Of a stretch of DNA of 6,364 nucleotides, positions 1 to 6,364 are shown piece by piece (the first letter of the stretch is position 1; each line of letters begins with the position of its first letter). This DNA comes from Caulobacteraceae bacterium. Its GTDB lineage: Bacteria; Pseudomonadota; Alphaproteobacteria; Caulobacterales; Caulobacteraceae. The notes below the pieces were generated by a model. It did not search any database and was not told the DNA's origin. It saw nothing but the letters and a program-made list of their open reading frames with translations. The position numbers and the translations under genes were made by a program. Location of the stretch: assembly GCA_030151985.1 (NCBI GenBank), contig JASLDZ010000496.1, forward strand, positions 1-6,364, in the 5' to 3' direction.

Positions 1-1690
1 CTTCGCCAACGGCGATCCCTCCAACGACCACGGCGGCCCGGCGCTGGGCCCGCTGAAGGACGGCTTCGACCCCACCAGGCGCGGCTTCTACCAGGGCGGC
101 GACCTGAAGGGGCTGACCGAGCACCTGGACTACATCCGCAATCTGGGCGCCACCGCCGTCTGGGTCGCCCCCGTGTTCCGCAACAAGTGGGTGCAAGGGC
201 CGCCGGGACACGAGAGCGCCGGCTACCACGGCTACTGGATCACCGACTTCACCGACGTCGACCCGCACTTCGGCACGCGCGACGACTTCAAGGCCTTCGT
301 CGACGCCGCCCATGAGCGCGGGATGAAGGTGATCCTCGACATCGTGGTCAACCACACCGCCGACGTCATCAAGTACCGCGAGTGCAAGCCCGACCTGCCC
401 TGCCCCTACCGGTCGGAGGCGGACTATCCCTTCACCCGCAGGGGCGGCGTGAACGGCGCGCCCATCAACGCGGGCTTCCAGGGCGACGACGACGCGCACC
501 TGACGGCGGAGAACTTCGCCCGGCTGACGCGTCCCGACTATGCGCTCACCCCCTACGTGCCCGCGGGCGAGGAGCACGTGAAGAAGCCGGACTGGCTGAA
601 CGACCCGAAATACTACCACAACCGCGGCGACTTCTTCGGCAGCGCGGCGGTCGATGTAGCGACCCACGGCGACTTCTCGGGGCTGGACGACGTGATGACC
701 GAGAACCCGCGCGTGGTGCAGGGCTTCATCGACATCTACGAGAGCTGGATCGCCGACTTCGGCATCGACGGCTACCGCATCGACACCGCGCGCCATGTGA
801 ACCCGGGCTTCTGGCGCCAGTTCATCCCCGCGATCCTCGAGTTCGCCAAGGCGAAGGGCAAGCCCAACTTCCACGTCTTCGGCGAGGTGTACGACCCTGA
901 CCCCGGCGTCCTGGCGTCGCACACGCGGGTGGACGGATATCCGGCGGTGCTCGACTTCGGCTTCCAGGCGGCCGCCCAGGCGGTGATCGGCGGCAAGGCG
1001 GGGCCAGAGCGCCTCGCCCACCTGTTCAAGGCCGACCCCGACTACGCGCCGGAGCATGGGGGAGCCGCGCAGCTCGTCACCTTCCTCGACAACCACGACA
1101 TGGGCCGCTTCGCCGCGCTGCTGCGCCGCGACAACCCGAAGATCGGCGCCGACGAGCTCCTGAAGCGGGTGGAGCTCGGCCACGCGCTCTTGCTGTTCAG
1201 CCGGGGCGCGCCGGCGATCTACTACGGGGACGAGCAGGGCATGGCCGGGCTGAAGGGCGACCAGGACGCCCGCCAGACGATGTTCGAGAGCCGCGTGCCG
1301 ACCTACCAGTCGGAGGTGCGGCTGGGGGCGGCCAAGGCTGGCGCGCCCGGCTTCGACGAGACCGCGCCGCTCTACCGCGCGATCGCCGGCATGGCCGCCA
1401 TCCGCAACGCGCATCCGGGGCTGCGCCGGGGCGAGCAGGTGGTGCGGGTCGCGGGCGAGAGGCCCGGCCTCTACGTCTTCACCCGCACCGACCCGGACGA
1501 CGGGCAGTATGTGGTGGCGCTGAACACGAGCCTGACGGCGCAGTCGGGGAACGTCACGGTCGATGTCGCCTACGGCCGCTGGAGCGGGCTGCACGGCGCC
1601 TGCCCCTCGCAGAGCGCGGCGCCGGGGACGCTGGCGGTTTCGGTGCCGCCGCTGGGCTGGGTCGTCTGCCGGGGAGACCTCGGTCGATGA
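1..1690 (+). CDS. GH13 alpha-amylase-family glycosidase, 5' end outside window
   Basis: Retaining glycoside hydrolase acting on alpha-1,4-glucans or maltodextrins. The reading frame (codons from base 2) is open to the left edge, so the start is missing; 562 codons are visible, numbered here from base 2. The fragment opens with FANGDPSND, which normally lies near the start of the mature catalytic domain, so probably only a short N-terminus, perhaps with a signal peptide, is lost. GH13 signatures follow: region I DIVVNH (113-118); a long domain B (about 119-223); nucleophile Asp261 in GYRIDTARH; acid/base Glu295 in VFGEVYD; stabilising Asp366 in FLDNHDMGRF; then a beta-rich C-terminal domain from about residue 470. 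The only four cysteines form two close pairs, 128/134 in domain B and 534/556 in the C-domain. This suggests disulfides and a periplasmic or secreted location (inference). Exact specificity (amylase, neopullulanase or cyclomaltodextrinase) cannot be told. The stop overlaps the next start by ATGA. Confidence 0.93.
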   Translation, partial: FANGDPSNDHGGPALGPLKDGFDPTRRGFYQGGDLKGLTEHLDYIRNLGATAVWVAPVFRNKWVQGPPGHESAGYHGYWITDFTDVDPHFGTRDDFKAFVDAAHERGMKVILDIVVNHTADVIKYRECKPDLPCPYRSEADYPFTRRGGVNGAPINAGFQGDDDAHLTAENFARLTRPDYALTPYVPAGEEHVKKPDWLNDPKYYHNRGDFFGSAAVDVATHGDFSGLDDVMTENPRVVQGFIDIYESWIADFGIDGYRIDTARHVNPGFWRQFIPAILEFAKAKGKPNFHVFGEVYDPDPGVLASHTRVDGYPAVLDFGFQAAAQAVIGGKAGPERLAHLFKADPDYAPEHGGAAQLVTFLDNHDMGRFAALLRRDNPKIGADELLKRVELGHALLLFSRGAPAIYYGDEQGMAGLKGDQDARQTMFESRVPTYQSEVRLGAAKAGAPGFDETAPLYRAIAGMAAIRNAHPGLRRGEQVVRVAGERPGLYVFTRTDPDDGQYVVALNTSLTAQSGNVTVDVAYGRWSGLHGACPSQSAAPGTLAVSVPPLGWVVCRGDLGR

Positions 1691-3306
1691 GCGGCTCGGA
1701 GCTGGCGGGCGCCGTCCGCGACTGGCGGCACGGCGCGACCATCTACCAGATCTATCCCCGCAGCTTCGCCGACTCGAACGGAGACGGCGTGGGCGACCTG
1801 CCGGGCATCACCGCGAAGCTGGAGCACGTCGCCTCGCTGGGCGTGGACGCGATCTGGCTCTCGCCCTTCTACGCCTCGCCGATGCGGGACTTCGGCTACG
1901 ACATCGCCGACCCGTTCGACGTGGACCCGGTGTTCGGCACGCTGGCCGACTTCGACGCGCTCGTCGCCAAGGCGCACCGGCTGGGCCTGAAGGTGATCGT
2001 CGACCAGGTCTACTGCCACCTCTCAGACCAGTCCGCCTGGTTCGAGGAGAGCCGGCAGTCGCGGGACAACCCCAAGGCCGACTGGTTCGTCTGGTCCGAC
2101 CCCAAGCCCGACGGCTCGCCGCCCTCCAACTGGCAGTCGGTGTTCCACGGCCCGTCGTGGCGCTGGGATGCGCGTCGCCAGCAGTACCACCTGCACAACT
2201 TCCTGCCCGAGCAGCCGGACCTGAACGTGCACAACCCGCAGGTGCAGGAGGCGCTGCTGAAGGTCGCGCGCTTCTGGCTCGACCGGGGCGTGGACGGCTT
2301 CCGGCTCGACGCCATCAACTTCGCGATGCACGACCCCCTGTTCCGGGACAACCCTCCCGCCCCCCCGGAACGCCCGAAGGAGCGGCCCTTCGACTTCCAG
2401 GACCACGACTTCAACCAGTCGCACCCCGACATCCCGAAGTTCCTGGAGCGGGTGCAGGCGGTGGTGGACGAGAAGCCGGGCCGCTTCACCGTGGCCGAGA
2501 TCGGCGGCGAGAACGCGCTCGCCGAGATGCGGGAGTACACCAAGGGGCCCAAGCGGCTGACCACCGCCTACAGCTTCGACTTCCTCTATGCGCAGAAGCT
2601 GACCCCCAGGCGGCTGAAGAGCGCGATCCTGAACTGGTCGGAGGAGGCTTCGCCGGGCGGCTGGCCCTCCTGGGCGTTCTCGAACCACGACGCGCCGCGC
2701 CACATCAGCCGCTGGTGGCCGGACGCCCCGCCCGAGACGGCGGCGCCCTTCGCGCTCCTGATCCTCCTGGCGCTGCGCGGCAACGTCTTCCTCTACGAGG
2801 GCGAGGAGCTGGGCCTGCCGCAGGGGGAGGTGCCGTTCGAGCGGCTGGTCGATCCCGAGGCGAAGCAGAACTGGCCCAAGACGCTGGGCCGCGACGGCGC
2901 CCGCACCCCGCTCCCGTGGGCCACGCAGGCTCCCAACGGCGGCTTCTCCGACGTCGAGCCCTGGCTGCCGGTGGACCCCCGCCACGCGCGGATGGCCGTC
3001 GACCGGCAGGAGGCCGATCCCCGCTCCATGCTGAACTTCACCCGCTTCGCCGTGGCCTTCCGGCAGGCGAGCGAGGCGCTGCGCTCGGGCTCGCTGGCGC
3101 TGCTCGACGTGGCCGAGCCCCTGGTCGCCTGGACGCGGGGCGAGGGGGCGGACCAGGTGGTCTGCGTCTTCAACCTGGGGACGGAGCCCGTGGCGCCGCC
3201 GCCGAGCGGCCTGGTGCTGTTCGGCACGCCCGGCATCGAGATGGGCGAGGAACCGCCGACGATGCTGGCGCCGCTGGCGGGGTATTGGGCGGAGCGATCC
3301 TCTTAA
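1687..3306 (+). CDS. Alpha-glucosidase, GH13 (GH13_23-like), cytoplasmic
   Basis: Exo-acting alpha-glucosidase that removes glucose from the non-reducing end of maltose and short maltodextrins. The protein has 539 residues, the usual length of this group. It starts with the barrel-opening WRHGATIYQIYPRSF and has no signal peptide, so it should be cytoplasmic. A calcium-loop-like DSNGDGVGD sits at 29-37. Region I is DQVYCH (106-111) instead of the common DxVxNH, and is followed by SDQ; a DQV..H region I is, as I recall, typical of GH13_23 enzymes such as Halomonas HaG. Catalytic residues are Asp208 (GFRLDAINF), Glu271 (VAEIGGEN) and Asp335 (FSNHDAPR), close to the HaG positions as I remember them. 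GRDGARTPLPW lies near residue 400, before the C-terminal domain. ATG 1687 is chosen for the ATGA overlap with gene 1 and for GGGGAG at 1671-1676, ten bases upstream. Transglycosylation is possible in this group but cannot be read from sequence. Confidence 0.95.
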   Translation: MSGSELAGAVRDWRHGATIYQIYPRSFADSNGDGVGDLPGITAKLEHVASLGVDAIWLSPFYASPMRDFGYDIADPFDVDPVFGTLADFDALVAKAHRLGLKVIVDQVYCHLSDQSAWFEESRQSRDNPKADWFVWSDPKPDGSPPSNWQSVFHGPSWRWDARRQQYHLHNFLPEQPDLNVHNPQVQEALLKVARFWLDRGVDGFRLDAINFAMHDPLFRDNPPAPPERPKERPFDFQDHDFNQSHPDIPKFLERVQAVVDEKPGRFTVAEIGGENALAEMREYTKGPKRLTTAYSFDFLYAQKLTPRRLKSAILNWSEEASPGGWPSWAFSNHDAPRHISRWWPDAPPETAAPFALLILLALRGNVFLYEGEELGLPQGEVPFERLVDPEAKQNWPKTLGRDGARTPLPWATQAPNGGFSDVEPWLPVDPRHARMAVDRQEADPRSMLNFTRFAVAFRQASEALRSGSLALLDVAEPLVAWTRGEGADQVVCVFNLGTEPVAPPPSGLVLFGTPGIEMGEEPPTMLAPLAGYWAERSS

Positions 3307-3307
3307 A

Positions 3308-3414
3308 TCCGCTCATCCCGGCGAAAGCCGGGACCCATGCGCGGGTTGAGGTTGAACGGTCGCGAGCCACGGGCTGAGGTGGCTTGGGTCCCGGCTTTCG
3401 CCGGGATGAGCGGA
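3308..3414. repeat. Long perfect inverted repeat, REP/BIME-like pair
   Basis: Two 30-base arms, 3308-3337 and 3385-3414, are exact reverse complements separated by 47 bases. Each arm has its own palindrome with the core TCCCGGCGAAAGCCGGGA: a 7-bp stem around GAAA at 3316-3333, and the complementary TTTC version at 3389-3406. The element begins two bases after the alpha-glucosidase stop codon. The spacer holds a further small hairpin, AGCCAC (3365-3370) with GTGGCT (3379-3384). The core resembles dispersed repeats I associate with alphaproteobacterial intergenic regions (from memory, not searched). Two head-to-head copies would make a BIME-like or MITE-like unit. In mRNA it could fold into a very stable stem that protects the upstream message or reduces readthrough to the symporter gene (inference). 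There is no following T-run, so it is not a standard intrinsic terminator. Confidence 0.9.
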
Positions 3415-3432
3415 AGATAAGGATGGGACGCA

Positions 3433-3452
3433 GCGGCCCGCCAAGAGGCCGC
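3433..3452 (+). other. Small GC-rich hairpin in leader before the symporter
   Basis: GCGGCC (3433-3438) and GGCCGC (3447-3452) can form a perfect 6-bp stem with an 8-base loop, ending 9 bases before the purine-rich ribosome binding site. It may shape translation initiation of the symporter. In DNA this GC-rich a 6-bp stem can arise by chance, so function is uncertain. No U-tract follows. Confidence 0.3.
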
Positions 3453-3461
3453 GCTCCCCAC

Positions 3462-3470
3462 GGGGAAGGA
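3462..3470 (+). promoter_or_regulatory. Ribosome binding site of the symporter gene
   Basis: GGGGAAGGA ends 11 bases before ATG 3482. It is the clearest Shine-Dalgarno-like tract in the gap and supports that start. The spacing is slightly long. Confidence 0.6.
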
Positions 3471-3481
3471 ACGGGAACCGC

Positions 3482-5068
3482 ATGACGCCCACCGCGCACC
3501 TGACCGCCTTGGACGTCGGCGTCGTGCTGACCTACCTGACCGGCATCATCGCGTTCGGCATCGTGCTGTCGCTGCGCAAGGCCTCCAGCGAGGACTTCTT
3601 CCTGGCTGGCCGCCACTCCACCTGGCCGATCATCGGCCTGGCGCTGCTCGCCTCGAACATCTCCTCCACCACGCTGGTCGGGCTGGCGGGCGCCGCCTAC
3701 TCCACGGGCATCAGCGTCTACAACTACGAGTGGATGGCGGGCGTGGTGCTCGTCTTCTTCTGCGTCTTCTTCCTGCCGTTCCTGCTGAAGGCGCGGCTCT
3801 ACACCATGCCGGAGTTCCTGCAGCGGCGGTACAACGGCTTCTGCCGCACCTACTTCTCCGGCCTGACGCTGTTCCTGAACATCGTGGTCGACACCGCCAG
3901 CGCGCTCTACGGCGGCTCGCTGATGCTGAGCCTCTTGTTCCCGCACACGCCGTTCTGGATGATCGTCGCGGCCCTGGCGAGCTTCGCGGGCGTCTACACC
4001 ATCGCGGGCGGCCTGAAGGCGGTGATCTACACCGAGACGGTGCAGGCGGTGCTGCTGCTGACGGCCGCGACGGTGATCAGCGTTTCGGCCTTCCACAAGG
4101 CCGGCGGCTGGCACGAGGTGCTGAGCCACGTCGACGCCGCCAAGCTCCACCTGATCCGCCCCCTGGACGATCCCGGCGTGCCCTGGCTGGGACTGGTGAC
4201 GGGGGTGCCGCTGCTCGGCTTCTATTTCTGGTGCACCAACCAGTTCATGGTCCAGCGCATCCTGTCGGCCAAGGACGAGGACCACGGCCGCTGGGGCGCG
4301 CTGTTCGCGGGCCTGCTGAAGCTGCCGGTGCTGTTCCTGATGGTGCTGCCGGGGGCGGCCGCCATCCTGATCTACCCGCACCTGCCCCGGCCGGACCTCG
4401 TTTATCCGACGCTGATGTTCGACCTCCTGCCGACGGGCCTCCTGGGCCTGGCGGTGGCCGGGTTCCTGGCGGCTCTGATGTCGTCGATCGCCTCGACCTT
4501 CAACTCGGCCTCGACCCTCTTCACCATGGACTTCGTGCGGCCCGCGCGGCCGGACCTGTCGAACCTCGCCCTGGTGCGGATCGGGCGTGTGGCGACGCTG
4601 GTGTTCGCCGTCGCCGCCGTCGCCTGGGCCCCGCAGATCCAGCACTTCGGCAGCCTGTGGCAGTACCTGCAGGCGATCCTGGCCTACGCCGCGCCGCCGA
4701 TCGTGGCGCTATACGTGGTCGGCGTGTTCTGGCCGAGGGCGAACGGGGCGGGGGCGACGGCGGCGATCGCGGTGGGCTTCCTGGCCGGAGCGGCGGGGTT
4801 CGTCGCCATCCCGGTGCTGCACCTCGCCAGCCTGCACTTCCTCTACGTCGCGCCCATCCTGTTCGCCCTGTCCGCCGCCGTGCTGGTGGGCGTCAGCCTC
4901 GCCACGCCCGCCGACCCTCCGACCAAGACGGAGGGGCTGGTCTGGACCCCCGCCGTGTTCCGCGCCGAGACCGCCGCCCTGGCGCTCAAGCCCGCCTGGA
5001 CCAACTACCGCTACCTGGGCCTGGCGCTGATGGCCGTGACGGCGATCATCGTCTGGCGCTTCCGGTGA
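3482..5068 (+). CDS. Sodium:solute symporter (SSS family), SGLT-like sugar transporter
   Basis: Inner-membrane Na+-coupled importer, probably of a monosaccharide such as glucose. It has 528 residues, mostly hydrophobic, with a LeuT-type core and about 13-14 membrane segments by family analogy. Family landmarks in order: SSEDFFLAGR (35-44), ASNISSTTLVGLAG (57-70), YEWM (82-85), TMPEFLQRR, YTIAGGLKAVIYT, YFWCTNQFMVQR (W250), LLKLPVLFLMVLPG (K280), ALMSSIASTFNSASTLFTMD (from 331) and QYLQAILAYAAPP (Q397). Judged by eye against vSGLT and human SGLT1, the Na2-site positions are kept (A57, I60, A331, S334, S335), as are sugar-site E83, W250, K280 and Q397. Other vSGLT sugar contacts differ: T64 for Gln69, A86 for Ser91, G246 for Asn260 and F249 for Tyr263. 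The substrate is therefore not certain; glucose is suggested by the downstream glucokinase. The stop overlaps the GTG start of the esterase gene by four bases, implying coupled translation. Confidence 0.94.
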   Translation: MTPTAHLTALDVGVVLTYLTGIIAFGIVLSLRKASSEDFFLAGRHSTWPIIGLALLASNISSTTLVGLAGAAYSTGISVYNYEWMAGVVLVFFCVFFLPFLLKARLYTMPEFLQRRYNGFCRTYFSGLTLFLNIVVDTASALYGGSLMLSLLFPHTPFWMIVAALASFAGVYTIAGGLKAVIYTETVQAVLLLTAATVISVSAFHKAGGWHEVLSHVDAAKLHLIRPLDDPGVPWLGLVTGVPLLGFYFWCTNQFMVQRILSAKDEDHGRWGALFAGLLKLPVLFLMVLPGAAAILIYPHLPRPDLVYPTLMFDLLPTGLLGLAVAGFLAALMSSIASTFNSASTLFTMDFVRPARPDLSNLALVRIGRVATLVFAVAAVAWAPQIQHFGSLWQYLQAILAYAAPPIVALYVVGVFWPRANGAGATAAIAVGFLAGAAGFVAIPVLHLASLHFLYVAPILFALSAAVLVGVSLATPADPPTKTEGLVWTPAVFRAETAALALKPAWTNYRYLGLALMAVTAIIVWRFR

Positions 5069-6000
5069 ACCGTCGCGCCACGCTCGCGGGCCTCGCCGCC
5101 CTGGGCGCCACGACCGCCCGCGCGCAGACGCTCGGCCCCGCCGCGACGCCTGGAGTTCCGGGCCGCTTCGTCGACCGCGCCGCCTTCGCCTCCGCCTTCG
5201 TGCGGCCCCGCGACGTGCGCGTCTGGATTCCCGCGGCGTGGAGGGCGGGCCACCCCGTTCTCTACATGCACGACGCCCAGAACGTGTTCGACGCCTGTCC
5301 CGGCCCGTTCGGCGCCTGGGGCGTGGAGACGGTGCTCGACCGGCTGATCGCCGCCCGCCAGGTGCGGCCAGCCCTCGTGGTCGCCGTCGCCAACACGCCC
5401 CTGCGAGGGCCCGAGTACCTGCCGGCCAAGCCCTTCGCCCGCCTGCCCGCCGCTTACCGGGCCAAGGTGCGCGGGGGCTGGAAGGGGGAGCCGCTGTCCG
5501 ACGGCTATGTCCGTTTCCTGGCCGACGAGCTGAAGCCCTGGGTGGACGCCACCTTCCGGCCCTCGCCCCGGCGCGAGGAGACGCTGGTGATGGGCTCCAG
5601 CATGGGCGGGCTGATCTCGCTCTACGCGGCGGGCGAGCGGCCGGAGGTGTTCGGCGGCGCGGCCTGCCTCTCCACCCACTGGCCGCTCTACGCCCCCGGT
5701 CCGGACTATGCGCCCACGCCCGAGGAGGCGGCCGCCGTCGGTCGGGCGTTCGGCGGCTGGCTCGGAGGGACGGGCCTGAAAGCGGGGCGCACGCGGCTCT
5801 ACTTCGACCACGGCGACCGCGGGCTGGACGCCGCCTACGCCCCCTTCCAGGCGCGCATCGACGCCGACCTCGAGGCGCTCGGCTGGCGCGAGGGCGTCGA
5901 CTTCGTCTCCCGCGCCTATCCCGGCGGCGACCACAACGAGGCGTCGTGGAAGGCGCGCCTCGACGTCCCGCTCCGCTTCCTGCTCCCGAGGCCCGCATGA
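5065..6000 (+). CDS. Exported alpha/beta-hydrolase, putative esterase family (PF00756/COG2819-like)
   Basis: Serine hydrolase of the esterase D/enterochelin-esterase-like group; substrate unknown. The 311-residue protein starts at GTG 5065, overlapping the symporter stop as GTGA. No good ribosome binding site precedes it, so translation probably relies on coupling. The start is supported by an immediate signal peptide: twin arginines (NRRATLAGL), a hydrophobic stretch, and ARA before Gln21 as a likely cleavage site. Sec or Tat export is possible; the Tat motif is imperfect. The mature domain shows VRVWIP, VLYMHDAQNVFD, nucleophile Ser179 in GSSMGG, candidate acid residues D248, D251 or D255 in YFDHGDRGLD, and His290 in GGDHNEASW. 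The only two cysteines I see, C78 and C201, might pair in the periplasm. No carbohydrate-binding module is evident. Its place between a sugar importer and glucokinase suggests acylated carbohydrate as substrate, but that is only inference; siderophore or other ester hydrolysis is not excluded. Confidence 0.87.
   Translation: MNRRATLAGLAALGATTARAQTLGPAATPGVPGRFVDRAAFASAFVRPRDVRVWIPAAWRAGHPVLYMHDAQNVFDACPGPFGAWGVETVLDRLIAARQVRPALVVAVANTPLRGPEYLPAKPFARLPAAYRAKVRGGWKGEPLSDGYVRFLADELKPWVDATFRPSPRREETLVMGSSMGGLISLYAAGERPEVFGGAACLSTHWPLYAPGPDYAPTPEEAAAVGRAFGGWLGGTGLKAGRTRLYFDHGDRGLDAAYAPFQARIDADLEALGWREGVDFVSRAYPGGDHNEASWKARLDVPLRFLLPRPA
5988..5991 (+). promoter_or_regulatory. Ribosome binding site of glk
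   Basis: GAGG inside the end of the esterase gene lies five bases before ATG 5997. It supports that start along with the ATGA overlap. Confidence 0.45.
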
Positions 6001-6364
6001 CCACCGAGATCGTCGCCGTCGACATCGGCGGCACCCACGCCCGCTTCGCCATCGCCGCGGCCGAGGACGGGCGCATCACCGCCCTCACCCACGAGGTGAC
6101 GCTGAAGGCGGCCGAGTACGCCAGCCTGCAGACCGCCCGCGATCACTATGCCGAGGTGGTCGGCCGCCCGCTGCCGTCCAATGCCGGCATCGCGCTGGCG
6201 GGGCCGGTGCAGGGCGAGGTGCTGCAGCTCACCAACAACCCCTGGGTGATCCGACCCGCCCTGATCCCCGAGCGGCTGGGCTTCGACCGCTACGTGCTGG
6301 TCAACGACTTCGGCGCGGTCAGCCACGCCGTCTCCCAGCTGCCGCCGGACCAGTTCCGCCACCT
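5997..6364 (+). CDS. glk: Glucokinase (Glk family, PF02685/COG0837), 3' end outside window
   Basis: Cytoplasmic ATP-dependent kinase converting glucose to glucose 6-phosphate, the entry step to Entner-Doudoroff or glycolytic breakdown when there is no PTS phosphorylation. The first 122 codons are visible, of roughly 320 for the family. The N-terminus has the phosphate-binding VAVDIGGTHARFA (6-18), then GIALAGPVQGEV (64-75) and LTNNPWVI (78-85), in the same order as E. coli Glk. VLVNDFGAVSHA (100-111) contains Asn103 and Asp104, which match the glucose-binding Asn and catalytic Asp of E. coli Glk. The pattern fits the Glk family rather than ROK kinases, though the ROK-distinguishing zinc motif would lie beyond the edge. 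ATG 5997 overlaps the esterase stop as ATGA. In a maltodextrin operon it would consume glucose made by the alpha-glucosidase or imported by the symporter. Confidence 0.93.
   Translation, partial: MTTEIVAVDIGGTHARFAIAAAEDGRITALTHEVTLKAAEYASLQTARDHYAEVVGRPLPSNAGIALAGPVQGEVLQLTNNPWVIRPALIPERLGFDRYVLVNDFGAVSHAVSQLPPDQFRH

Noticed and set aside
173..175. GTG at 173 as the start of the amylase-family gene
   Set aside because: The upstream codons back to base 2 are in frame, contain no stop and encode conserved GH13 sequence (FANGDPSND, YQGGDLKGL, AVWVAPVF), so the real start is outside the window.
2023..2985. Antisense open frame inside the alpha-glucosidase gene
   Set aside because: Its composition is typical of a GC-rich shadow frame, and no motif or start context supports it.
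1563..3377. Long + strand open frame covering the alpha-glucosidase in another frame
   Set aside because: It is an Arg/Ala/Gly-rich shadow of the real gene. Its tail reads PAKAGTH, an artefact of translating the inverted repeat.
3308..3414. Inverted repeat as a Rho-independent terminator
   Set aside because: The stem is strong but is followed by AGATAAGG rather than a T-run on the + strand, and the 47-base spacer is unlike a terminator loop. A weaker attenuating effect is not excluded.
3338..3481. Internal promoter for the symporter gene
   Set aside because: TTGAAC at 3352-3357 resembles a -35 box, but 17 bases downstream there is only TGAGGT, and no alphaproteobacterial -10 or palindromic LacI-type operator is visible.
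3170..4645. Long antisense open frame across the symporter gene and the gap
   Set aside because: It has a His/Gln/Arg/Gly-rich low-complexity translation with no recognisable domain; it lies opposite a well-supported membrane protein and is expected in GC-rich DNA.
4709..6088. Antisense open frames across the symporter end, esterase and glk start
   Set aside because: They are extremely Arg/Gly/Pro-rich with no domains, opposite genes with clear catalytic motifs.

Overview
The window is GC-rich DNA with strong G/C bias at third codon positions. All its genes lie on the + strand and fill nearly all of it. It looks like a carbohydrate-utilisation operon of an alphaproteobacterium, most likely a Caulobacterales-type organism (Caulobacter, Phenylobacterium or Brevundimonas). 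This rests on gene content, codon bias and an intergenic repeat built on the core TCCCGGCGAAAGCCGGGA, a type I associate with Alphaproteobacteria. The genus is an inference, not a readout.

Layout, left to right: (1) the 3' part of a GH13 alpha-amylase-family enzyme, cut by the left edge (to 1690); (2) a complete GH13 alpha-glucosidase of the GH13_23 type (1687-3306), overlapping gene 1 by ATGA; (3) a 175-base gap holding a perfect 30-bp inverted repeat with a 47-base spacer (3308-3414), then a short leader with a ribosome binding site; (4) a complete SGLT-like sodium:solute symporter (3482-5068); (5) a secreted alpha/beta-hydrolase of the putative-esterase family (PF00756/COG2819 type) starting at GTG 5065 and overlapping the symporter stop; (6) the 5' part of glucokinase glk (from 5997), overlapping the esterase stop by ATGA and cut by the right edge.

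The genes read as one route from alpha-glucan to glucose 6-phosphate. The amylase-family enzyme, probably periplasmic because it carries two cysteine pairs, shortens maltodextrins. The alpha-glucosidase has no signal peptide and should release glucose in the cytoplasm. The symporter would bring in a monosaccharide with Na+, and glucokinase would phosphorylate glucose without a PTS. The esterase does not fit the route in an obvious way and is the least explained gene. The four-base overlaps between genes 1-2, 4-5 and 5-6 point to translational coupling within two blocks, separated only by the repeat-bearing gap.

I see no RNA gene, CRISPR array, transposase gene, phage gene or clear promoter. 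I do not see a new multi-gene system. The observations most worth following are the paired inverted repeat, the changed sugar-site residues of the symporter beside an intact Na+ site, and the exported esterase inside a sugar operon.
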